Of a DNA stretch of 64,000 nucleotides, positions 16,938-24,823 are shown piece by piece. The first letter of the stretch is position 1. The number at the start of each line of letters is the position of its first letter. Below the pieces are notes generated by a model. It saw only the letters and a list, made by a program, of their open reading frames with translations, was not told the DNA's origin and ran no database searches. The position numbers and the translations under genes are program-made. Location: assembly GCF_052180215.1 (NCBI RefSeq), contig NZ_CP197471.1:2762001-2826000 (forward strand), given 5' to 3'. The DNA comes from Pseudoneobacillus sp052180215. GTDB taxonomy: Bacteria > Bacillota > Bacilli > Bacillales > Cytobacillaceae.

Positions 16938-17781
16938 AAGCATTATACCAACTGATACCTAATGTATTTTCTCCCGCATGTACGCCAATCGTTGCACATA
17001 AAGGATAGGTTTGAAAATCAGTATTTGGAAATTGTTGTATTAGTTCCTCTTTCCATTTTAATGCCGCCTCTGGCTGTAAGCCATAAAGAATGTATGCTTC
17101 CTTAATAGGTGCCTTCTCATTCGCGGATTTTAGTAGCTCGACAATTTTTTCTCTTGCTTTTTTCTCGCTTCTTGCCTTTTCTTTTACTTTTAATTCACCA
17201 TCTGTGATGCTAATAATTGGTTTAATATTTAACATACTTCCTAGTACAAATTGCAGATTATTCATTCGGCCGCTTCGGTGCAATTGTTCTAAACTACCGA
17301 CTAAAACATAGGTCTCGTTTTTGGTTGTGAGAGATTCAATTGACCTGATAACGCTTTCAAAATCTTCTCCAGCTTGAATGTCGCTAATCCCCTTTTTAAT
17401 CAATACACTTAAAGGGTAGGCAAGTATTTTCGAATCAATGGTTATAACCGGTATATCTACTAATTGGCCTGCTTGTTGACTGGAAGATACGGTGCCGCTC
17501 AATTTAGAAGATATTAAAAGAGAGACAATGACATCATAGTTTTTAGCTAGTCTTTCATATAAAGTTTGAAAAGCCCCTATTGCTGGCTGTGATGTTTTGG
17601 GTGGAGTAGAAAGTGTTTTTAATCTCGTATATAATTCATGAGGAGTTAAATCCAAACCATCTGCAAATTCTTCACCATCTAATAATATCGTCAATGGAAT
17701 TTGATACACATCTGGATGATTTTTAAGCTCATCATCTAAAAACGCCGTACTATCGGTAACCCAGGCAATTTTTTTTGTCAA
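16936..17781 (-). CDS. DegV family fatty-acid-binding protein
   Basis: About 281 residues. DegV signatures are present: IAWVTDSTAFL at the N-terminus, IPLTILLDGEEFADG, TSQPAIGAFQTLYE, VITIDSKI, and the central HRSGRMNNLQFVLGSMLNIKPII. This fold binds a long-chain fatty acid; some members (FakB) present it to the fatty acid kinase FakA for phosphorylation. No FakA gene is in the window, so a FakB role is not shown. I choose the TTG at 17781, about 10 bases after AAGGGGG; an ATG at 17808 in the same frame lies before that ribosome site. Confidence 0.88.
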   Translation of the reverse strand: MTKKIAWVTDSTAFLDDELKNHPDVYQIPLTILLDGEEFADGLDLTPHELYTRLKTLSTPPKTSQPAIGAFQTLYERLAKNYDVIVSLLISSKLSGTVSSSQQAGQLVDIPVITIDSKILAYPLSVLIKKGISDIQAGEDFESVIRSIESLTTKNETYVLVGSLEQLHRSGRMNNLQFVLGSMLNIKPIISITDGELKVKEKARSEKKAREKIVELLKSANEKAPIKEAYILYGLQPEAALKWKEELIQQFPNTDFQTYPLCATIGVHAGENTLGISWYNA

Positions 17782-18049
17782 AAATGTAAGCCCCCTTTTC
17801 TTTTCCATTTAACCTAATATTAAATGTTTATTGTTATAATGTAAATAATATTATGAATTATTAGATAACGGAAAAGATATTAGCAAACCAAGGCTTTAAA
17901 AGGTTCCGTTTTGAACGTAAACAGAAAAACCGCAAATTACAATAGCTTTACTGAAATTTTAAATTAGGAAAACAATTCGTTATGGAATATCATTTAACTG
18001 TCTAACGGACAAAATATTCAAAAGGGGATTGATTGGGAAGGAGAGAAAT

Positions 18050-18541
18050 ATGTCAGTTAAAATCACACCTAAGGGAAAGCAATTAATTCTTCAACAATTA
18101 GCCATTCTTGAACAAGAATTGAAGCAAGTACGTATGGATAAAAATGCAGCCTATCATGCTTGCGGTGATGATAAGTTAGCTAATCCAAATTTTCATAAAT
18201 TAGAGCAAGATGAACGTATATTAGAAGAACGAATTCACGAAATTCAGCATGAATATAAAACTGCTGAATTGATTAAATTTGAAGAGCGTAATACGGAAAA
18301 AGTTGATATTGGCTCTATCGTGAGGTGTTCGTTTGAGTATACAGATATTACGGAGGAAGAAATTTATGAAATTGTCGGATACGGTGAATCTAATATAGAG
18401 GAGAATAAACTTTTTTATGATACACCTGTTGCGAAGAAATTAATGGGGTTAAGGATTGGCGAGGAAACTATTTTATCCGTTCCTTCTGGCAAAGTAAAAT
18501 GCAAAGTTTTAAAGATGTACAGCCACTGGAAAGAAGTATAA
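18050..18541 (+). CDS. Divergent GreA/GreB-family transcription factor
   Basis: 163 residues from the ATG at 18050, preceded by AAGGAGAG. Residues 1-80 form the two-helix coiled coil (SVKITPKGKQLILQQLAILE, then LEQDERILEERIHEIQHEY) and residues 90-163 the FKBP-like C-terminal domain (DIGSIVRCSF, then TPVAKKLMGLRIGEETILSVPSGK), the Gre layout. At the coiled-coil tip, where GreA reads GDLSENAEY with catalytic Asp and Glu, this protein reads GDDKLANPNFH: one Asp is kept but the Glu position is not. So it may bind the RNA polymerase secondary channel without full cleavage activity. That is inference from the motif. It is monocistronic and divergent from degV. Confidence 0.8.
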   Translation: MSVKITPKGKQLILQQLAILEQELKQVRMDKNAAYHACGDDKLANPNFHKLEQDERILEERIHEIQHEYKTAELIKFEERNTEKVDIGSIVRCSFEYTDITEEEIYEIVGYGESNIEENKLFYDTPVAKKLMGLRIGEETILSVPSGKVKCKVLKMYSHWKEV

Positions 18542-18574
18542 AGGCATATTACGTTCAAACATATAAAAAAATAA

Positions 18575-18618
18575 GCTATTTTCGGGTGTTAAAACCATGT
18601 TTAACACCCGAAAATAGC
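18575..18618. terminator. Perfect 19-bp inverted repeat, terminator between convergent genes
   Basis: Arms 18575-18593 and 18600-18618 are exact complements with a 6-base loop. T-rich sequence follows on the minus strand (positions 18565-18574), so it mainly ends the gene at 18643-19167. It also lies 34 bases after the Gre-like gene. Confidence 0.8.
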
Positions 18619-18642
18619 AATAGCTGTCCTTAAAAATTCCAA

Positions 18643-19167
18643 TTATCTAATAGTCTCCAACATAGATAAGGTTTCTATCATAGGAGTAACCATTTCAATT
18701 AAATCATCCATTTGGTCTTCGATTATTAGTCTCTTAAAATCAATGATGATTCGATTTTGGATCAATGAGCTTTCACTTAGAGGATCTAGTAAAGCCAATT
18801 GTTGAATACTTCTTGTTTCACCCCAAATTTTTCGGAATTCATTTTGAATCTTCTTAAATAAATCCTTCTCATTTTGGTGAGATAATTGAAACTCCAGTAG
18901 GACAAAAATGCCTTGCTTGTTTACCACATTATTCATTGGTAATAGTTCTGCTACTAAGTTTTCAATCTCGGAGCTTAAGGTAAAAATAGCAAAAACATCT
19001 TGATGCGAATCATTCAAACAAAATTTAATGGAATATTTTCTTGATAGCTTTGCTAAATCTACCAGATCACTTCGATCAACAATTTTTATATCTCCATCTA
19101 AATCCCTATCATAGAGATGTCCTTCAATAACAACCTTCATATTTTCAAAAGCAGTTGGGTCAAACAT
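18643..19167 (-). CDS. Conserved-looking protein of unknown function
   Basis: 174 residues, cytosolic (no signal or membrane segment), with AGGGAAG upstream of the ATG. Composition and codon use match the neighbours. The N-terminal half alternates beta strands (MKVVIEGHLYDR, DIKIVDRSDL, YSIKFCLND, VFAIFTLSS); the C-terminal half is helical and acidic, ending DDLIEMVTPMIETLSMLE. I do not recognise a family or catalytic motif. It has its own terminator and is separated from fhs by 50 bases upstream on the same strand, so it may be read with fhs. No function is proposed. Confidence 0.7.
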   Translation of the reverse strand: MFDPTAFENMKVVIEGHLYDRDLDGDIKIVDRSDLVDLAKLSRKYSIKFCLNDSHQDVFAIFTLSSEIENLVAELLPMNNVVNKQGIFVLLEFQLSHQNEKDLFKKIQNEFRKIWGETRSIQQLALLDPLSESSLIQNRIIIDFKRLIIEDQMDDLIEMVTPMIETLSMLETIR

Positions 19168-19217
19168 ATTTCTTCACTTCCCTATAAAAAGTACCAAATT
19201 AAATGTACTTTTAACTT

Positions 19218-20906
19218 TTAGAAAAGTCCAACCGCATTGCCGTTTTGGTCCACATCCATATTTAATGCTGCAGGTTTTTTAGGTAATCCAGGCATTGTCA
19301 TTACTTCTCCAGTTAAAGCAACGAGGAAACCAGCTCCGATTGATGGTTTAAATTCACGAATCGTAATCGTAAAATCTTCTGGTCTGCCTAGTTTTGTAGG
19401 ATCATCAGAAAGTGAATACTGCGTTTTGGCCATACATACAGGCAGGTTGGACCAACCATATTCATCAAAGTCCTTCAATTGCTTTTTGGCTTTTGGAGAA
19501 AACTCAACATTACTCCCTCCGTAAACCTTTTGCACAATGGTTTTCACTTTATCTGCAATTGAATCAGAAAGATCATATAAATGGTGGAAATTGTTTTCCT
19601 GTTTTTCAATAGCCTCAATTACTTTTTGAGCAAGCTCAACTCCACCTTCTCCACCTTTTTCCCAAACTTCAGTAAGAGCAACGGAAATATTTTGTTGTTC
19701 ACACCACTCTAGAAGTGCCTTTACTTCAGCATCAGTGTCAGTCACAAATTTATTGATAGCGACTACTGCAGGAAGACCGAAGCTTTTTATCGTTTCAATA
19801 TGTTTTTGTAAATTGGTAAATCCATCTTTTAATGCTTGAACATTTTCATTTACCAATTCCGTTTTTAGCATTCCACCGTGCATTTTAAGGGCACGAATAG
19901 TTGCCACAATAACAACCGCTTCTGGTTTAAATCCCGCACTTCTTGTTTTAATATGTAAAAATTTCTCAGCACCTAAGTCTGCTCCAAATCCAGCTTCTGT
20001 TACCACGTAATCGGCAAGCTTAGAAGCCGTTAAAGTAGCAATGGCACTATTACATCCATGGGCAATATTCGCAAATGGTCCGCCATGAATGAGAGCAGGT
20101 GTCCCTTCAATGGTTTGCACAAGATTTGGCTTTACCGCATCCTTCAACAATAGTGTTAGAGCGCCTTCTACTCCTAAATCGCCTACTGTGACGGGTTGTT
20201 TTTGCTCATTATAAGCAACGACCATTTTTGATAATCTATTTCTTAAATCTGGTAGGTCTGTTGATAAACATAAAACGGCCATAATTTCGGAAGCAACCGT
20301 AATATCAAAGCCATCTTCACGTGGAATTCCTTGTAATGGACCACCTAAGCCAATGATCACCTTACGTAATGCACGGTCATTTAAATCCACTGCACGTTTC
20401 CAAACGATACGTCTTTGATCAATTTTCAGCTCATTTCCTTGTTGCAGATGATTATCGATAAATGCAGCTAGAGCGTTGTTGGCAGTTGTGATAGCATGAA
20501 GGTCACCAGTGAAATGAAGATTGATATCTTCCATTGGAAGCACTTGAGCATATCCTCCACCAGTTGCCCCACCTTTAATTCCCATTGTTGGTCCTAAAGA
20601 TGGTTCACGCATAGCAATCATCGCATTTTTCCCAATACGATTAAAAGCATCACCTAGACCAACTGTTACTGTTGATTTTCCTTCTCCTGCTGGAGTTGGG
20701 TTAATGGCTGTTACTAAAATGACTTTACCGCTTTGTTTTGTTTGAATCTTTTTAAGAGCGTCTGAAGAAAGCTTTGCTTTGTATTTACCATAAAGCTCAA
20801 GATCATCTTCAGTTAAGCCAATTTTGGAAGCGATTTCATAAATAGGTTTCATTGTGGCTTCCTGAGCAATTTCAATATCCGATTTATATTTCGTCTTCAT
20901 CTCCAT
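19218..20906 (-). CDS. fhs: Formate-tetrahydrofolate ligase
   Basis: 562 residues from the ATG at 20906, preceded by AGGGG; ATGs at 20936 and 20921 lack sites. The ATP-binding loop is TPAGEGKSTVTVGL, and other family segments are MREPSLGPTMGIKGGATGGGY, LHFTGDLHAI, GGPFANIAHGCNS and DYVVTEAGFGADLGAEKF. It makes 10-formyl-THF from formate, ATP and THF, supplying one-carbon units for purines and initiator tRNA. Length is standard. It is divergent from metA, sharing a 187-bp promoter region. Confidence 0.95.
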   Translation of the reverse strand: MEMKTKYKSDIEIAQEATMKPIYEIASKIGLTEDDLELYGKYKAKLSSDALKKIQTKQSGKVILVTAINPTPAGEGKSTVTVGLGDAFNRIGKNAMIAMREPSLGPTMGIKGGATGGGYAQVLPMEDINLHFTGDLHAITTANNALAAFIDNHLQQGNELKIDQRRIVWKRAVDLNDRALRKVIIGLGGPLQGIPREDGFDITVASEIMAVLCLSTDLPDLRNRLSKMVVAYNEQKQPVTVGDLGVEGALTLLLKDAVKPNLVQTIEGTPALIHGGPFANIAHGCNSAIATLTASKLADYVVTEAGFGADLGAEKFLHIKTRSAGFKPEAVVIVATIRALKMHGGMLKTELVNENVQALKDGFTNLQKHIETIKSFGLPAVVAINKFVTDTDAEVKALLEWCEQQNISVALTEVWEKGGEGGVELAQKVIEAIEKQENNFHHLYDLSDSIADKVKTIVQKVYGGSNVEFSPKAKKQLKDFDEYGWSNLPVCMAKTQYSLSDDPTKLGRPEDFTITIREFKPSIGAGFLVALTGEVMTMPGLPKKPAALNMDVDQNGNAVGLF

Positions 20907-21093
20907 TATATCCCCTACCATTTCTCCAAATATCATACAACATTTACTATTGTACCATCTTTCTAGTAATGATTGTGAGTATATTTTTTGAACAATCTGG
21001 CTTTAGTACGGGTAAGCATTGCTACATCAAATTAAGGTGGAATATAATAGAGAAAATAACCTTATACATTAAAAAGGAAAGGAGGAGAGTTTA

Positions 21094-22002
21094 ATGCCTA
21101 TTAAAATTCCTCAATTATTACCAGCTCGTGAAGTACTGGAAGCAGAAAATATTTTTATGATGGATGAGGAAAGAGCGACAACACAGGATATTCGTCCATT
21201 AAATATCTTAATTTTAAATTTAATGCCCGAAAAAGAAAAGACAGAAGTACAGCTTTTGAGATTACTAGGGAACACCCCCTTACAGGTGAATATTACCTTT
21301 TTAAAAACGACATCCTATACAGCAAAAAATACGAGTCAGTCCCATTTAGAAATGTTCTACTTACCTTTTGAGGAAGTAAAAATGAAAAAGTTTGATGGAC
21401 TTATCATTACAGGTGCCCCAATTGAACATCTTTCCTTTGAAAAGGTAGATTATTGGCAAGAACTAACGGAAATTATGGAATGGTCCAAGGATTATGTCAC
21501 TTCCACTTTACATATTTGCTGGGGGGCGCAAGCTGCTTTATATTACCATTTTGGCATTGAAAAATATGAAATTCCACAAAAGTGTTCAGGCGTATTTGAA
21601 CATAAAGTATTGGATTGGTCCGAGCCGATTTTACGCGGGTTTAATGATATGTTTTATGCACCTGTTTCACGGTACACAGATGTATCGAAGGAGGCAATAA
21701 ATAAATCGCAAAAGCTGAAACTACTTTCCTATTCAGAAGAAGCTGGTCCATTGCTTATAACATCAGTTGATAGAAAAATGCTGATGATTACTGGCCACTT
21801 AGAGTATGAAACTAGTACATTAGCAGAGGAATACGAGAGGGATTCTGCAAAGGGAATAGAAATCCAAGTTCCAAAAAACTATTTTTCAAATGACAATCCA
21901 TCAAATAAGCCGGTGAATCGTTGGCGTTCCCATGCCCATCTGTTATTTTCTAATTGGTTAAACTATTATGTTTATCAAGAAACTCCTTTTGAGTGGGATT
22001 AA
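21094..22002 (+). CDS. metA: Homoserine O-acetyltransferase MetA
   Basis: 302 residues, full length. The catalytic Cys142 is in HICWGAQAALYY, and the active-site His and Glu lie in ITGHLEYE. At position 111 the sequence is GAPIE with Glu111; this residue is known to select acetyl-CoA over succinyl-CoA in Bacillus enzymes, so acetylation of homoserine is expected despite the usual succinyltransferase annotation. GGAGGAGAG lies before the ATG. I looked for an S-box (SAM riboswitch) in the 187-bp leader and see none, so control by SAM is not evident. The tandem hairpin array follows the gene. Confidence 0.93.
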   Translation: MPIKIPQLLPAREVLEAENIFMMDEERATTQDIRPLNILILNLMPEKEKTEVQLLRLLGNTPLQVNITFLKTTSYTAKNTSQSHLEMFYLPFEEVKMKKFDGLIITGAPIEHLSFEKVDYWQELTEIMEWSKDYVTSTLHICWGAQAALYYHFGIEKYEIPQKCSGVFEHKVLDWSEPILRGFNDMFYAPVSRYTDVSKEAINKSQKLKLLSYSEEAGPLLITSVDRKMLMITGHLEYETSTLAEEYERDSAKGIEIQVPKNYFSNDNPSNKPVNRWRSHAHLLFSNWLNYYVYQETPFEWD

Positions 22003-22088
22003 TCTCGATTATTTCGAAAAAACTCTCCTGGTAGATAGCGAATATCGATTTATTTTTTAAATTAAATTACTATTACAGCATAAAAAGT

Positions 22089-22504
22089 ATGAAGGACATT
22101 TCTCTCTCCTATCTGAGCAGTTTTGTCCTTCATCGGCTCTATGAAGGACATTTCTCTGCCCTACCTTAGCAGTTTTGTCCTTCATCAGCTTTATGAAGGA
22201 CATTTCTCTGCCCTACCTGAACAGTTTTGTCCTTCATCAGCTTTATGAAGAACATTTTTCACTCATACTTGAACAGTTTTGTCTTTCATCAGCTTCATGA
22301 AGAACATTTACCTTTCATACTTGAGCAGTTTTGTCCTTCATCAGCTTTATGAAGGACATTAACCTCTCATACCTGAGCAGTTTTGTCCTTCATCAGCTTA
22401 ATGAAGGACATTGCTATGCCCTACTTGAGGAGAGTTGTCCTTCATCAAATTTATGAAAGACATTATTCTGCTCTATTTGAGCAGTTTTGTCATTCATCAA
22501 AGTT
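22089..22504. repeat. Eight tandem 52-bp hairpin units
   Basis: Units begin at 22089, 22141, 22193, 22245, 22297, 22349, 22401 and 22453, an exact 52-bp period with no indels. Each starts ATGAAGGACA and carries TGTCCTTCAT about 30 bases later, so every unit can fold into a hairpin with a 10-bp stem. The middle varies (TTTCTCTGCCCTACCTGAGC and similar); unit 4, unit 5 and the last unit have decayed stems with substitutions. 52 is not a multiple of 3 and stops occur in all frames, so it is not coding. It fills most of the 520 bp between metA and the AIM24 gene. It is not CRISPR: there are no unique spacers of constant length. Confidence 0.92.
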
Positions 22505-22522
22505 CAATTCAATAAACTTTTC

Positions 22523-23215
22523 TTAGGATTGCGGATTTAAATAAACCTCTTCATACGGTTGGACAACGACAAATCCATTACCTGAAAATTTCATTTGAAT
22601 CGATTCTCCACTTCCGCGACCAAAGAAAGTTTTTAAAGAAATATCTGTAACAAAATCAGGCTGTAAGTTGCCAGACCAAGCAACAGTGGCATTCGGATCC
22701 GTAAAAACAGGCTGATCTGGAGTGACGAGCAAGGTTAAAGGCTCGTAGTGTGAAGTAATGGCAACCATTCCACTTCCTTCTAAGCGAACGTTAAACAATC
22801 CTCCTGACATCATTCCTGCTATTTTCCGCATTAATTTAATGTCCCAATTGACTGTAGGTTCAAAGGCAAGCAAGTCATTCCCGTTTACATAAATGGATTC
22901 TCCTTGCAGCTCCAAGATTGAGATTTTTTTACCTTGGTCTGCTAAGTACAGCTTCCCTGTGCCATTGGCTTTCATTAAGGAAGTTCCTTCTCCGGTCAGT
23001 GCTTTTTTAAACATTTTTCCTAAGCCGTGCTCCAAAACGCCTTCTCGCTCAAATTTGATATTGCCGCGATAGGATACCATTGCACCTGCTTTAGCCCAAA
23101 CTTGACCGTTTAAATTTATTTCTAACATTCTCGGTGTTTCTAATTCGAATAATCCTTCCCCTTTATCCTGTTGTTTCGTTTGCTGGACAAACTCATTTAA
23201 CGAATAACGACTCAT
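22523..23215 (-). CDS. AIM24 family protein
   Basis: 230 residues. It shows the beta-rich AIM24/DUF124 pattern: FELETPRMLEINLNGQVWAKAGAMVSYRGNIKFE, LMKANGTGKLYLAD, ILELQGESIYVNGNDLLAFE, and near the end MKFSGNGFVVVQPYEEVY. The bacterial members form a trimeric beta-sandwich; function is unknown, and the mitochondrial namesake affects membrane organisation. GGGTGAG upstream of the ATG lies within the end of the methyltransferase gene. The gap between the two genes is 3 bp, so they are one operon. Confidence 0.85.
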   Translation of the reverse strand: MSRYSLNEFVQQTKQQDKGEGLFELETPRMLEINLNGQVWAKAGAMVSYRGNIKFEREGVLEHGLGKMFKKALTGEGTSLMKANGTGKLYLADQGKKISILELQGESIYVNGNDLLAFEPTVNWDIKLMRKIAGMMSGGLFNVRLEGSGMVAITSHYEPLTLLVTPDQPVFTDPNATVAWSGNLQPDFVTDISLKTFFGRGSGESIQMKFSGNGFVVVQPYEEVYLNPQS

Positions 23216-23218
23216 CTT

Positions 23219-23905
23219 TTACTCACCCTTTCTTTTTAGTAAAAACACACTCATAAAAGTTAATGCTTGTTTTAACTCATTCGAGATGTTATGTAGATCT
23301 AGTTTATCTGCGCCTCTTTTATATACATGAAGTTCATCCATCTTTTCCCAGCCGTTTTCACTAGCCAATTGTTCAAGTTCCCACGGCATCATGGTGTTAC
23401 AAATGACTTCTTCTCCATACAATCTTCGATAACTATTGGTTCTTGGCATTGCTGTTGGACCTAGAATTCCAACACATGCATAACCGCTTGGTTTTATAAT
23501 CCTATTTATTTCAAACAATACTTGTAAGGGACTTTCGGTCCATTCCAATGAATTAATAGCCATAACGGCATCAAACGACTCATTTTCCAAGTGAGTGTTG
23601 GCGATATCCCCTTTCTGAAAAGTAAGATTGGGAGCGTTCCGCTGAATCTTAGCTTTTTCAATCATATCGGATGATATGTCAATCCCTAAAACAGAGTATC
23701 CACTTTGAGCCAATTTATAGGATCCATAGCCATCTCCGCAGCCTAAGTCACACACACTTGAACCAATTTCTATGTAATTTTGAAAAAAAGGTACAATTTC
23801 CTTTCGACTCCCCTTATCCCACATGTCCTTGCTGTTTTTATTCCAATAATTCGAAGTTTCATTCCACTTTTTCTCCGCTTCATTTACCCAATTAAATGTC
23901 GTCAA
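23219..23905 (-). CDS. Class I SAM-dependent methyltransferase (methyltransferase 11 type)
   Basis: 228 residues, TTG start with GGAGG upstream. Motif I is VCDLGCGDGYGSYKLA, then VLGIDISSDMIEKA (acidic ribose contact), and motif IV FDAVMAINSLEWTESP. The N-terminus is tryptophan-rich and amphipathic (WVNEAEKKWNETSNYWN). The fold is certain, the substrate is not; relatives act on small molecules. It is co-transcribed with the AIM24 gene downstream. Confidence 0.82.
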   Translation of the reverse strand: MTTFNWVNEAEKKWNETSNYWNKNSKDMWDKGSRKEIVPFFQNYIEIGSSVCDLGCGDGYGSYKLAQSGYSVLGIDISSDMIEKAKIQRNAPNLTFQKGDIANTHLENESFDAVMAINSLEWTESPLQVLFEINRIIKPSGYACVGILGPTAMPRTNSYRRLYGEEVICNTMMPWELEQLASENGWEKMDELHVYKRGADKLDLHNISNELKQALTFMSVFLLKRKGE

Positions 23906-24054
23906 ACCTATACCTCCATCATATTGCTTGATCCATTCATTAAAATTACATCTTCTATTTCTTTATACTTTTAATTTCTATTCAAGACAATAAACCCTTT
24001 TTTATGATTATGCAACTACAAAAAGGGTTACAACTATAAAAAAAGATTTAGGAT

Positions 24055-24276
24055 GTGAATAAGTTGGAAAAGGTTGTAGCTTTACATCGGAATTATTTTG
24101 GGGATATTATCAGTTTCCAGACTTCGGAAGGTCGTATTATTTCTTATCGAAAAGCGATACAAGAGGTAGAGAATGGCTTGATAGAAGGCTTGCAAATTGA
24201 TATGACTGAGGAAGGCGTTGTTTCTCTTATTCCTGCTAGTGAAACTGCATTTGATGATATGCCAGAGATTTATTAA
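24055..24276 (+). CDS. Small DUF3892-like protein
   Basis: 73 residues, GTG start at 24055 with only a weak AGGAT-like site; a TTG three codons on is an alternative. The sequence VVALHRNYFGDIISFQTSEGR, then SYRKAIQEVENGLIEGL, looks like the short DUF3892 family of Firmicutes (a strand-rich domain about 60-70 residues long, function unknown). The acidic C-terminus has no motif. It is convergent with mntR and shares a terminator with it. Confidence 0.65.
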   Translation: MNKLEKVVALHRNYFGDIISFQTSEGRIISYRKAIQEVENGLIEGLQIDMTEEGVVSLIPASETAFDDMPEIY

Positions 24277-24296
24277 GAAAATTCCTTTAAAATAAA

Positions 24297-24330
24297 GAAG
24301 GATCTGACAAAAAGTCGGATCCTTTTCTTT
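24297..24330. terminator. Bidirectional terminator between the small gene and mntR
   Basis: Arms GGATCTGAC (24300-24308) and GTCGGATCC (24314-24322, one mismatch pair) have TTTTCTTT on the plus strand and TTCTTTATTTT on the minus strand. Confidence 0.8.
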
Positions 24331-24332
24331 AT

Positions 24333-24752
24333 TTATTCTTCGTTGTTTTTTTGCACTTGGCGTAAATCCTCTATTCGATCAGGTTGTTCTTCAAAAAACT
24401 GAATCAAGTCACCTATACGATCAATGGCATCCCAACTTAAATGATGCTCAATCCCCTCAACATCGTTATAGATATTTTCTTCTTTTACCCCAATGATTTG
24501 CATGAATTGTTCTAATAACTCATGACGATATACCAATCTCTTCCCAATCTTTTTACCTTTAGGCGTTAGAACTAAACCGCGGTATTTTTCATATACGAGA
24601 TATTCATCCTTGTCTAACTTCTGAACCATTTTAGTCACAGAGGAGGGGTGTACAGAAAGTGCTTCGGCAATATCAGATACCCGAGCATATCCTTTTTCTT
24701 CAATCAATTTATATATTTGTTCTATATAGTCTTCCATACTTGGTGTCGGCAT
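24333..24752 (-). CDS. mntR: Manganese-responsive transcriptional regulator MntR
   Basis: 139 residues, DtxR family. The N-terminal winged helix (EDYIEQIYKLIEEKGYARVS, then VHPSSVTKMVQKL) is followed by the dimer domain. All Mn ligands of B. subtilis MntR are present at the same positions: Asp8, Glu11, His77, Glu99, Glu102 and His103. There is no SH3 third domain, as expected for MntR. It represses Mn importers when Mn is sufficient. GGAGGG precedes the ATG. No MntR target gene is evident in the window. Confidence 0.95.
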   Translation of the reverse strand: MPTPSMEDYIEQIYKLIEEKGYARVSDIAEALSVHPSSVTKMVQKLDKDEYLVYEKYRGLVLTPKGKKIGKRLVYRHELLEQFMQIIGVKEENIYNDVEGIEHHLSWDAIDRIGDLIQFFEEQPDRIEDLRQVQKNNEE

Positions 24753-24823
24753 TACAATACCCTCCTACGTTCCATTCAATCTTAAATTTTACTATAGATG
24801 GAAAAGAGAGACAAGGAATTCCA

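Noticed and set aside
20937..21093. SAM (S-box) riboswitch before metA
   Set aside because: The conserved S-box core and its terminator/antiterminator arrangement are not visible in the leader.
22089..22504. CRISPR array
   Set aside because: Units are adjacent copies of the whole 52-bp sequence with hairpins; there are no distinct spacers and no cas genes.
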